Positions 42,334 to 50,476 of a stretch of DNA of 51,915 nucleotides are shown here, piece after piece. Below the pieces are notes generated by a model that saw nothing but the letters and a program-made list of their open reading frames with translations, was not told where the DNA came from and ran no database searches. The stretch spans positions 1-51,915 of the forward strand of contig NZ_LIQX01000370.1 of the NCBI RefSeq assembly GCF_001418475.1. Direction: 5' to 3'. Numbering within the stretch: the stretch's first letter is position 1; the number at the start of each line of letters is the position of its first letter. Made by a program: the position numbers and the translations under genes. The stretch is from Streptomyces ossamyceticus (GTDB lineage: Bacteria; Actinomycetota; Actinomycetes; Streptomycetales; Streptomycetaceae).

Positions 42334-43691
42334 ACCATGCGGCGACCCCGCCCGACCGCGACGGAGGCCGGGCGACGGCCGGAGGCACGTCGCCGTCGGT
42401 ACCGCCGGTCGCCACCGCGGACGCGGTGCCGACCGGGCCGTCACCGGCAGATGCCCGGACCGATGTCGACACCGAGCGCCTCGGGCGCCTGCTCGGCGAT
42501 CCCGGCCTCACCTGGTTCGTCGACCGCGTGCGGCAGCGCATGGCCCGCGACCGGGCGCTCACCGGCTCCGTCACCTTGTCCGACCCCGACGAATCCCAAC
42601 GGCACGCCGCCGATCGCCTTCTCGGGCGGGCACCACGATCCAGCGGCTCCCTGAGCATTCGCCTCACCACCGTGGACGAGATCCTGCGTCGCTCCGGTGT
42701 CAGCCCCGACGGACTGGCGGCGGCCGTCGTCGCCCTCACCGGCCCGGTCGTACTCCACACGGAGACAAGGGACAGGGAGGAACGGGCCTGGGAGGAGGCG
42801 TACGCCGCGCTCGGCACCCTCGACGCGGAGTTGGTCCCCTGGGCAGAACGGATCCGCGGTGACGGTCTCGTACGGCGCCTCGCCCGTACCCCGGAGGTCG
42901 CGGGCCCCCTGGTGGAGGCCGCCGTGCGCGCGTTGCGTGCGCTGCCCGCGTCACCCCCGACCTCGCGGGCGACGTTCGCGGCACGGAACCTTTCGGGCGC
43001 CCATGCCCTGGACGAGGGGACGCCGCTCGCCACGCTGGTCCTGTCCGGCATCCGTTGCCTCACCGGGTTCCCCGACGGCTCCGGTGCGCAGTGGCGGCGG
43101 GAGGCGTGGGCCTCGGCGGGCCTGCTCAAGGACGACCTGTCATCGACCGTCCTCACCCTCAACCTGCGTGGTACTCCACCCCTCGACTGGATGGCCGACG
43201 CGGGAGAGCCGGCGGTGCTGACCCTCCGCTCCCTGACCGGTCGCGCACCGGTTGCCCCTGTTCCGACGGCGGGAACCGTCCACCTCTGCGAGAACCCGGC
43301 CGTGCTGTCCGCCGCAGCCGAAGTTCTCGGCCCGGCATGCCCGCCGATGGTGTGCCTCCAGGGGCAACCGTCGGCTGCCGCGCTCACCTTGCTGCGCGAC
43401 CTGTCCGCGCGGGGAGCCCGCCTTCTCTACCACGGCGATTTCGACTGGGGTGGTGTGCGTATAGCCGCGGCACTGGCGCGAAGCGTCTCCTGGCGACCAT
43501 GGCGCTACACGGCCGCCGATTACCGAGCGGCAGTGAGCACAGCGGCCGAAGCTCCCGCCCTGACGGGCTCGCCCGCCGCGACTCCCTGGGACCCCGCCCT
43601 GGCCGTCGCCCTCGCCGAGTGCGGTGTGCGGGTCGAGGAGGAAACGCAGCTGGACGACTTGCTCACGGACCTTCGGGCGGGGTCCCGCTGA
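42324..43691 (+). CDS. jetD: Wadjet-type JetD (DUF3323/DUF2399, TIGR02679 family), Toprim nuclease
   Basis: 455 residues. The Toprim core is in the C-terminal third: LCENPAVL near residue 320 gives the catalytic Glu and YHGDFDWGG near 370 the Asp-X-Asp pair that binds Mg. It resembles the topoisomerase VI A-type cleavage subunit and is the part that cuts plasmid DNA in JET systems. The GTG at 42324 lies 10 bases before the end of jetC. The first 45 residues are low-complexity and may not be conserved. No further defence gene follows; box F is 216 bases downstream. Confidence 0.88.
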   Translation: MDVNHAATPPDRDGGRATAGGTSPSVPPVATADAVPTGPSPADARTDVDTERLGRLLGDPGLTWFVDRVRQRMARDRALTGSVTLSDPDESQRHAADRLLGRAPRSSGSLSIRLTTVDEILRRSGVSPDGLAAAVVALTGPVVLHTETRDREERAWEEAYAALGTLDAELVPWAERIRGDGLVRRLARTPEVAGPLVEAAVRALRALPASPPTSRATFAARNLSGAHALDEGTPLATLVLSGIRCLTGFPDGSGAQWRREAWASAGLLKDDLSSTVLTLNLRGTPPLDWMADAGEPAVLTLRSLTGRAPVAPVPTAGTVHLCENPAVLSAAAEVLGPACPPMVCLQGQPSAAALTLLRDLSARGARLLYHGDFDWGGVRIAAALARSVSWRPWRYTAADYRAAVSTAAEAPALTGSPAATPWDPALAVALAECGVRVEEETQLDDLLTDLRAGSR

Positions 43692-43906
43692 GGAGTGGTT
43701 CCGCCTCCTTCGCACGGCTGCCGCACAACCGTCCGCGCGGAGCCGATCTCTACGCCGCGCACTCCGCCCGGTGTGCGGATCGCGCTCGACGGGAGGGCGC
43801 GGTGCCCGTGGCCGTCCGTCTTCCTGAGGTGGTCGACAGACAGGAGGGGGCCATGTGTTCGTGCCGGGCACCTGAGGTTCGGGGCCGCTGGGCCCGGCCG
43901 AGGACA

Positions 43907-43920
43907 TACCCGGGTAGGTA
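43907..43920. promoter_or_regulatory. Operator box F (weak), TACCCGGGTAGGTA
   Basis: TACCCG-GG-TAGGTA, two or three bases from the consensus. It lies 23 bases before the probable SQR start and is the only box for the SQR-TusE-DsrE operon. Confidence 0.55.
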
Positions 43921-43942
43921 CTCGGATGGGGACCAGCGGCCC

Positions 43943-45220
43943 ATGTCCGGGCGTCATCTGCCGCACGACAGTGGGGGCGTGGGCAAACACATCGTGATTC
44001 TCGGAGGCGGAACCTCCGGCACCATGACGGCCAACCGCCTGTGCCGCACGTACGACCAGCGCGAGTGCCGGATCACGGTCGTCGACCAGAACGACGACCA
44101 CCTCTACCATCCCGGCCTGCTGTTCGTACCCTTCGGGCTCGCCCAGCCCGACCACCTCGTCCGCCCTCGTCCCCGGCAGCTGAACGCGGCCGTCGACTAC
44201 AAGCAGGCACGGATCGAGCGCGTCGACCTGGACGCACGAATCGTCCACCTCGCCGGTGGAATACGGCTGACGTACGACGTTCTCGTGGTCGCCACCGGAG
44301 CGACGCTGCTGCCGCAGGAGACCGAGGGACTGACGGGAACCGGCTGGGGCGACAAGGTCTTCACCTTCTACGACCTGCCCGGAGCCGTGGGTCTGCACGA
44401 CGCGCTGGAGCGCTTCGAGGGTGGCCGCCTGGTGGTCGATGTCGCCGACCTGCCCCTCAAGTGCCCCGTCGCGCCTCTGGAGTTCGCCTTTCTGGCCGAC
44501 TGGTACTTCCGGCGCCGGGGCATCCGCGACCGGGTCGAGCTGACGTACGCCACGCCGCTCGACGGGGCTTTCACCAAGCCGGTCGCGGCCAAAGCGCTGG
44601 GCGGGCTGCTCAAGGACAAGGGCATCGAACTGGTCACGGAGTTCACCCTCGGAGAGGTCGACGGCGAACGCGGTCGGCTGGTGTCGTACGACGAGCGTGA
44701 GGTGCCCTTCGACCTGGCGGTCGTCGTGCCGTTGCACGGCGGCGCCGAGTACGTGGAGCGCTCCGAGGGCCTGGGCGACGAACTCGGCTTCGTCCCCGTC
44801 GACCCGCACACGCTGCAACTCCCGGGCCGTCCGGAGGTGTTCGCGATCGGTGACGCGGCGGGCCTGCCCGCCTCCAAGGCCGGATCGGTGGCTCACTTCG
44901 AGGGTGAGGTGCTGGTGCGCAACATCGTCCGTCACCTCGCCGGGCAGCCGTTGGACGCCTTCTTCGACGGGCACGCCAACTGCTTCGTGGAGACCGGCTT
45001 CCACAAGGCCCTGCTCATCGACTTCAACTACGACACCGAGCCGCTGCCCGGCCACTTCCCGGGCCCCGTCGGTCTGCCGCTGATGAAGGAGTCGCACGCC
45101 GCCCACCTCGGCAAGCTCGCCTTCGAATGGCTGTACTGGCACAGCCTGCTGCCCGGCCGGGAACTGCCCGGCATCGGCACGGCCATGCCCGAGCGTGGCA
45201 AGCACCACGTATCCGCCTGA
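43943..45220 (+). CDS. sqr: Sulfide:quinone oxidoreductase-like FAD protein (first type)
   Basis: 425 residues. FAD-binding GGGTSGTMTANRLC near the N-terminus (after HIVIL), second dinucleotide region around VVATGATLLPQ, and VFAIGDAAGLPASKAGSVAH at the C-terminal FAD contact. LKCPVAPLEF holds one Cys expected for sulfide oxidation and HANCFVETGFHKA the second. It oxidises sulfide to persulfide and passes electrons to quinones at the membrane face. ATG at 43943 has GGATGGGG upstream; GTG at 43979 gives a shorter N-terminus. It heads an operon with tusE-like and dsrE-like genes. Confidence 0.85.
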   Translation: MSGRHLPHDSGGVGKHIVILGGGTSGTMTANRLCRTYDQRECRITVVDQNDDHLYHPGLLFVPFGLAQPDHLVRPRPRQLNAAVDYKQARIERVDLDARIVHLAGGIRLTYDVLVVATGATLLPQETEGLTGTGWGDKVFTFYDLPGAVGLHDALERFEGGRLVVDVADLPLKCPVAPLEFAFLADWYFRRRGIRDRVELTYATPLDGAFTKPVAAKALGGLLKDKGIELVTEFTLGEVDGERGRLVSYDEREVPFDLAVVVPLHGGAEYVERSEGLGDELGFVPVDPHTLQLPGRPEVFAIGDAAGLPASKAGSVAHFEGEVLVRNIVRHLAGQPLDAFFDGHANCFVETGFHKALLIDFNYDTEPLPGHFPGPVGLPLMKESHAAHLGKLAFEWLYWHSLLPGRELPGIGTAMPERGKHHVSA

Positions 45221-45285
45221 GAACCACGTATCCGGTTTGAGAGCCCACGTGCCCGTCCAGGGCCGCGTGTCCGTCCAGGCCCGCC
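45204..45285 (+). repeat. Degenerate tandem repeat of about 20 bases across the SQR stop
   Basis: About four imperfect units: ACCACGTATCCGCCTGAGA, ACCACGTATCCGGTTTGAGA, CCCACGTGCCCGTCCAGG and CCGCGTGTCCGTCCAGG. The first contains the last SQR codons. It probably arose by slippage and fills the gap to the tusE-like gene. Confidence 0.5.
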
Positions 45286-45303
45286 CAGGGGAGAGGACCC
45301 GTC

Positions 45304-45621
45304 ATGCCCACCGCCACCTACAACAACACCGACATCCCCGTCGACGACGAGGGCTTCTTCACCGACCCGGCCCGTTGGACCGAGCCGATGGCCGAGCAGA
45401 TCGCCAAGGAGACCGGCATCGACACGCTGACCGACCGGCACTGGGTCGTCATCCGCTTCATGCGCGAGCAGTACGCGGCCAAGGGCACCGGCCCCACCGT
45501 GCGCGTCCTCGGCAAGACCTCCGGTGTGAGCGTCAAGGAGCTGTACCAGCTGTTTCCCAAGGGACCGGCGAAGACCGCCGCGAAGATCGCCGGTATCCCC
45601 AAGCCCCGCGGCTGCATCTGA
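45304..45621 (+). CDS. tusE: TusE/DsrC-family sulfur carrier protein
   Basis: 105 residues. The family pattern is clear: VDDEGFFTDPARWTEPMAEQ, then DRHWVVIRFMREQY, and the conserved C-terminal arm ending PKPRGCI, in which the penultimate Cys carries the persulfide. The second upstream Cys of true DsrC is absent, so TusE-like persulfide carriage is more likely than siroheme sulfite reductase work. The ATG at 45304 follows GGGGAGAGG. No dsrAB is present here. Confidence 0.9.
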   Translation: MPTATYNNTDIPVDDEGFFTDPARWTEPMAEQIAKETGIDTLTDRHWVVIRFMREQYAAKGTGPTVRVLGKTSGVSVKELYQLFPKGPAKTAAKIAGIPKPRGCI

Positions 45622-45638
45622 GAGGGGGGCCAACCGCC

Positions 45639-46112
45639 ATGGCCGACACCGCAGTGATCGAGAAGGTTTCGATCATCGTCTCCAAGGGATCCCTGGAGGG
45701 GATCTACCCGGCCCTGATCATGGCCAACGGTGCCCGCGCCGAGGGCATCGAGGCCGACCTGTTCTTCACCTTCTTCGGCCTGGACGCCGTCACGAAGAAG
45801 CGCTGGGAGCACATCAAGCTGGCCACCGTCGGCAACCCCGGGCTGCACCTGCCGACCCTCCTGGGCGGCATGCCAGGGGTCCCGGACCTGGTCACCCGGT
45901 ACATGGAACGCAAGATGGACAGGCTCGACATCCCGCCGATCCCGGAGTTCATCGAGATGATCGCCGACACCGGGGCGGGCATCTACGCCTGCAAGGCGTC
46001 CGTCAACCTGTTCGAACTCGACAAGGACGACCTGGTCGAGCAGGTCCAGGGCATCATCACGGTCGGCGAGTTCTACGAGCACGCGGCCGGCGGCCAGATC
46101 ATCTACACCTGA
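45639..46112 (+). CDS. DsrE/DsrE2-like family protein
   Basis: 157 residues. A flavodoxin-like small fold: VSIIVSKGSLEGIYPALIMA, FFTFFGLDAVTKKR, and GIYACKASVNLFELDKDD with the conserved Cys that takes sulfur from TusA/TusE-type proteins. The C-terminus is VGEFYEHAAGGQIIYT. DsrE2-type proteins act with TusA, TusE and rhodaneses in sulfur-relay systems; here a partner TusE is encoded 17 bases upstream. ATG at 45639 after AGAGGGGGG. Last gene of the SQR operon, facing the PDO gene with a terminator between. Confidence 0.88.
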   Translation: MADTAVIEKVSIIVSKGSLEGIYPALIMANGARAEGIEADLFFTFFGLDAVTKKRWEHIKLATVGNPGLHLPTLLGGMPGVPDLVTRYMERKMDRLDIPPIPEFIEMIADTGAGIYACKASVNLFELDKDDLVEQVQGIITVGEFYEHAAGGQIIYT

Positions 46113-46189
46113 GACGTCCGGCCCAGGGCACGGGTGGCGAGTCGTCCCCCTGGACGGCAGGCGGAGACCCGTTCCTCTTCGACGGGGGC

Positions 46190-46222
46190 GGGCGGCGGCC
46201 GGTGGGGTTCCGGTCGCCGCCC
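46190..46222. terminator. Terminator between convergent DsrE-like and MBL-rhodanese genes
   Basis: 13-base-pair stem (46190-46202 with 46210-46222, one G-U pair) and loop TGGGGTT. The position between convergent genes fits a shared terminator. Confidence 0.75.
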
Positions 46223-46241
46223 GGTGCGGTGGGCGGTGGCA

Positions 46242-47627
46242 TCAGGCGTCGGCGGATGCGGGCAGGGAGAGCCAGGCGCCGTAGCCGCCGAGCAGGTCGG
46301 AGACATCGGTGCGGCCCTTGTGCCGCAGCAGGCCGGCGGCGATGGAGGAGCGGTGACCACCCGCGCAGTGGACGACCAGGGGGCGGCCGGCCGGGATCTC
46401 GTCGACGCGGCGCGCGAGTTCGGCCAGCGGGATGTGCAAGGAGCCCTCGATGAAGCCCTCTTCGCGCTCGGCGGTGTTGCGCACGTCGAGCACCAGCGGC
46501 GGCTCGTCGCCGTCGAGCAGCCGGCGCAGCTCGTCGGCGGTCAGCCGGCTCGCCTGTTCCATGTCGTCGGCCAGCCGGGGGAAGGCACCCTCGGGCTCGC
46601 GCAGGTAGCCGCTGACCTTGTCGAAACCGATCCGGGCGAGCCGGGTGACGACCTCCTCCTCCCGGTCCTGCGGCGCGATGACGACGACGTCCTGCTCGGG
46701 GGCGACGACCATGCCCGCCTGCTCGGCGAAGCGGCCGTCCGCGGGGACGTTGACCGAGCCCCGCAGATGCCCGGGCGCGAAGTCCTGCGGCGAGCGGGCG
46801 TCGACCACGACCGCTCCCTGCGCACGCCGCTCCATGAACTCCTCGACCGACAGGGGCCGGGACGCGGTGGTCGCGTCGAACAGGCCGTGCTCCTTGCGGT
46901 TGAGGATGGCGTCGTAGACGAAGTAGGCGGGCGCGGAGGGCTGGCCCTGCGTCACCAGCGACACGAACTTCTCCTCGCTCATCGGGCGGCAGGCGTAGTT
47001 GGTGGCGCGCTGTTCGCCGATGGTGGACCGGCGCTGGGTGGAGAGGTTCTTTCCGCAGGCGGATCCGGCGCCGTGGGCGGGGAAGACCCGCACGGCGTCC
47101 GGGAGGCCCATCAGCTTGTGCTGAATGGTGTCGTAGAGCATGCGGCCGAGTTCGTCGGCGCTCACGCCGACGGAGGCGAGCAGGTCGGGGCGGCCGACGT
47201 CGCCGATGAACAGCGCGTCGCCGGTGAGCACGCCGTAGGGGACGGTGTCGTCCGTGTGCTCGTACACCAGGACGCTGATGGACTCCGGGGTGTGGCCGGG
47301 GGTTTCGAGGATCTGCACCTGCACGTCGCCGAGGCTGATGCGCTCGCCGTCGGCCAGCTTGCGGATGGGGTACTCGGCCTCGGCGCGCTGCCCGTAGCCG
47401 ATCCAGGCGCCGGTGCGGTCGGCGAGCTCCAGGTGGCCGGCGAGGAAGTCGGCGTGGAAGTGGGTGTTGACGACCGCCTCGATGGTGAAGCCATGGGTGG
47501 CGGCGTCGGCGAGGTACTCGGAGACGTCGCGGCGCGGGTCGACGACGACGGCCTTGCCGGTGGTCTCGTCGGCGATCATGTAGGACGCCTGGGAGAGGCA
47601 GTCGAGGTAGTACTGGGCGAAGAACAT
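46242..47627 (-). CDS. MBL-fold persulfide dioxygenase fused to two rhodanese domains (copy 1, intact)
   Basis: 461 residues. The MBL domain (1-240) has THFHADFLAGH at 55-65, ETPGHTPES (His112), TGDALFIGDVGRPD (Asp137) and VFPAHGAGSACGKN, the complete mononuclear-iron ligand set. The first rhodanese (about 270-360) lacks the Cys (VVVIAPQDREEE); the second has HCAGGHRSS with Cys421. The expected reaction is oxidation of glutathione- or mycothiol-type persulfide to sulfite, with the rhodanese handling the persulfide. ATG at 47627 with GGGAGG upstream, box G 34 bases before it. Nearly identical in layout to the copy at 50477. Confidence 0.9.
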   Translation of the reverse strand: MFFAQYYLDCLSQASYMIADETTGKAVVVDPRRDVSEYLADAATHGFTIEAVVNTHFHADFLAGHLELADRTGAWIGYGQRAEAEYPIRKLADGERISLGDVQVQILETPGHTPESISVLVYEHTDDTVPYGVLTGDALFIGDVGRPDLLASVGVSADELGRMLYDTIQHKLMGLPDAVRVFPAHGAGSACGKNLSTQRRSTIGEQRATNYACRPMSEEKFVSLVTQGQPSAPAYFVYDAILNRKEHGLFDATTASRPLSVEEFMERRAQGAVVVDARSPQDFAPGHLRGSVNVPADGRFAEQAGMVVAPEQDVVVIAPQDREEEVVTRLARIGFDKVSGYLREPEGAFPRLADDMEQASRLTADELRRLLDGDEPPLVLDVRNTAEREEGFIEGSLHIPLAELARRVDEIPAGRPLVVHCAGGHRSSIAAGLLRHKGRTDVSDLLGGYGAWLSLPASADA

Positions 47628-47660
47628 GGTCGGGTGACCTCCCTGTGGAATGAGGCGCAT

Positions 47661-47674
47661 TACCCCTGGGGATA
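47661..47674. promoter_or_regulatory. Operator box G, TACCCCTGGGGATA
   Basis: TACCCC-TG-GGGATA, one base from perfect, upstream of the MBL-rhodanese copy 1 and downstream of the SQR copy 2. Confidence 0.7.
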
Positions 47675-47753
47675 TGCGGAAGGGTCTGGTCCGCCCTTGG
47701 CGGAGGGCGGTGATGGCGGCCGGCCCGGGTCGGGGGATGCCCGGACCGACCGG

Positions 47754-48983
<1,230 letters not shown>

Positions 48984-49030
48984 GGTGGTGCTCCTTTCCG
49001 GCTGGGCGTGGTGCGGGTGGTGGGCCGAGG

Positions 49031-49357
49031 TCAGGCGGCGCGCTCCTGGGGGCCGGCCACGACAGGACGTCCGGCGCGGGCCCAGGTGCCGGTGCCCCCG
49101 GTCACGGAGTAGGCGTCGACGCCACGGGAGTTCATCCAGTCGGCAGCCGTCCTGCTGCGGTTGCCGCTGGCGCAGATCACGAACACCGGCCGGTCCGTGG
49201 GAAGTTCACCGCTCCGGGTGGGCACGGTGCGCAGCGCCATCAGGCGGGCGCCGGGCACGTGCCCGGCGGCGTACTCGTCCGCCTCCCGTACGTCGACCAC
49301 GAGTGCGCCGGCGGCCCAGGCCGCCGCGAACGCTTCCTGTGTCACTTCACGAGCCAC
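49031..49357 (-). CDS. Single-domain rhodanese
   Basis: 108 residues. VDVREADEYAAGHVPGARL, ICASGNRSRTAADW with the catalytic Cys, and YSVTGGTGTWARAGRPV. GTG start at 49357 with GAGGAGG eight bases upstream. It transfers sulfane sulfur, probably from the SQR product encoded downstream in the same unit. Boxes H and I sit upstream. Confidence 0.9.
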   Translation of the reverse strand: MAREVTQEAFAAAWAAGALVVDVREADEYAAGHVPGARLMALRTVPTRSGELPTDRPVFVICASGNRSRTAADWMNSRGVDAYSVTGGTGTWARAGRPVVAGPQERAA

Positions 49358-49374
49358 TTGATTGCCTCCTCAAT

Positions 49375-49388
49375 TACCCCGGGGGGTA
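49375..49388. promoter_or_regulatory. Operator box H, TACCCCGGGGGGTA
   Basis: Perfect inverted repeat TACCCC-GG-GGGGTA, 17 bases before the rhodanese GTG. Confidence 0.75.
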
Positions 49389-49429
49389 TCTCTCCGGCGA
49401 GAGTACGGCGACCCGAAGAGGGCGTCAAA

Positions 49430-49443
49430 TACCCCAGGGGGTA
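49430..49443. promoter_or_regulatory. Operator box I, TACCCCAGGGGGTA
   Basis: Perfect inverted repeat TACCCC-AG-GGGGTA, 55 bases from box H start to start, about five helical turns. Confidence 0.75.
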
Positions 49444-49553
49444 TTTGCCTGTGAGGTAACTCGCGGCTCCGCGTCGGGGGTGAGAACCAGTCGTGACTGG
49501 TGACTGGTGACGGGTGACGGGTGACCGTGACCCCGAGGCCCGGGAGTCGTGCC

Positions 49554-49735
49554 CCTGGGCAGGCGGAGCGTCATCCGTGCCCCGCTGCCCGGTCCGGAGT
49601 CCGCGGTGGCCGTGCTGCCGCGGGCGTTGGCCGACTCCTTGGTCACCGCAAGGTCGATTCCGCTGCCGGTCTCCGGCGCGGGCGCGGGCCCCGTGCCGCA
49701 GACGGTCGAAGGCGTGGGGCGGCTCGTCGGCAGGG
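49554..49735 (-). pseudogene. Remnant of a sensor histidine kinase C-terminus
   Basis: On the minus strand one frame reads PETGSGIDLAVTKESANARG and goes on to a degenerate DSGPGSGARMTLRLP end, which is the G2 box and last strand of an HATPase domain. Directly before it, in another frame, AFDRL resembles the F box. So the fragment is frameshifted and its N-terminal part is gone. No response regulator is adjacent. Confidence 0.55.
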
Positions 49736-49880
49736 GTTCCTGGGCCGGTGTGTCTGTCGGCCTCCGGCGGTTCCGGGCCGGAGGGTGAACCTGGTGTGTC
49801 CGGTTCGGGCCATATGTGCTTGACCGACGCCTGGCGGCCTTCGGGTGCCGGATCTCCGACGCGCGGGTCGCGCGCATGGA

Positions 49881-49913
49881 GACGGTCCCGGGCTGCGCCC
49901 GGCCGGGACCGTC
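49881..49913. terminator. Hairpin, 11-bp perfect stem
   Basis: GACGGTCCCGG (49881-49891) pairs with CCGGGACCGTC (49903-49913). It now has no intact gene to end and may be left from a lost gene, or it insulates box J from upstream reading. Confidence 0.6.
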
Positions 49914-50035
49914 GTGACGAACGTCCGCCGTCTCTCGAAGGCTCCGAGGGGCTTGGCCGTGCGGTCGGGGCGTGTGGATCAGCCGGCGCCCGGGCGGGCT
50001 CGTTCCGCGGTCCGGAGTTTCGGGGAGATCTTCAA

Positions 50036-50049
50036 TACCCAGGGGGGTA
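50036..50049. promoter_or_regulatory. Operator box J, TACCCAGGGGGGTA
   Basis: TACCCA-GG-GGGGTA, one base from perfect. 56 bases from box K start to start. Confidence 0.7.
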
Positions 50050-50091
50050 TTTGACAAGGCTCGATGGTTGCCCTTACGGTCGAGAGCGTAA

Positions 50092-50105
50092 TACCCATGG
50101 GGGTA
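50092..50105. promoter_or_regulatory. Operator box K, TACCCATGGGGGTA
   Basis: TACCCA-TG-GGGGTA, one base from perfect; followed by GGAGGTGAA at about 50109. Confidence 0.7.
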
Positions 50106-50476
50106 TCTGGAGGTGAATCTCGCTCGCGGTCCGTGAAGCGGACCTGGAGCCCCTTGTCGCCGGCCGGTGTGTCGGCGCCGTCGTCATCGGTGTGCGGGCC
50201 GGGAGGCAGCTGCCGGGACATGTGCCCGGTGCGGTGTGCAGGCGGCGGCGCCGACGGCGGGGCAGCGAACCGGCTCACCGCCGTCGGGGAGCGCGTCCCT
50301 TGGGTCATCGGCGGCACCTGGGGTCGGACCGGTACCGGCCGGCCCGGGGGCGACGGGGTCCGCCCCTCGGACCGCTCGACCTCCCCCTGTTCCTGCGCCC
50401 ACCCCTCGGGGTGGGCCACCTTTTGGCCTCCCGGATACCCCACCCCGTATCCGGGTCACCGCTTACGGAGGTTTCC
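50106..50476. other. Long leader or lost-gene gap before MBL-rhodanese copy 2
   Basis: 371 bases between box K and the next gene. GGAGGTGAATC right after box K looks like a ribosome site, but the frame that follows is not a recognisable protein. Box L lies at the far end. A gene may have been lost here, or this is an unusually long 5' leader. Confidence 0.4.
50431..50454. promoter_or_regulatory. Operator box L, variant CCGGATAC-N8-GTATCCGG
   Basis: Perfect 8-bp inverted repeat around CCCACCCC. It contains TACCCC-AC-CCCGTA, so it looks like an altered CstR-type box. It ends 22 bases before the GTG of MBL-rhodanese copy 2. Confidence 0.55.

Larger units (their letters stand above)
49444..50035. 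other. 592-base region with a histidine-kinase remnant and a terminator
   Basis: No intact gene. It contains the minus-strand histidine-kinase fragment (see that entry) and the hairpin at 49881-49913. Near 49488-49520 there is a run of GTGACTGGT / GTGACGGGT units. Confidence 0.45.

Noticed and set aside
35199..43691. Reading the four-gene SMC operon as a housekeeping condensin (MukBEF or ScpAB-SMC)
   Set aside because: The families and the fourth gene with a Toprim nuclease core fit the JET/Wadjet type and not chromosomal condensins, which lack jetD.
45304..45621. True DsrC of dissimilatory sulfite reduction
   Set aside because: Only the penultimate Cys is present; the second arm Cys is missing and no dsrAB genes are in the window.
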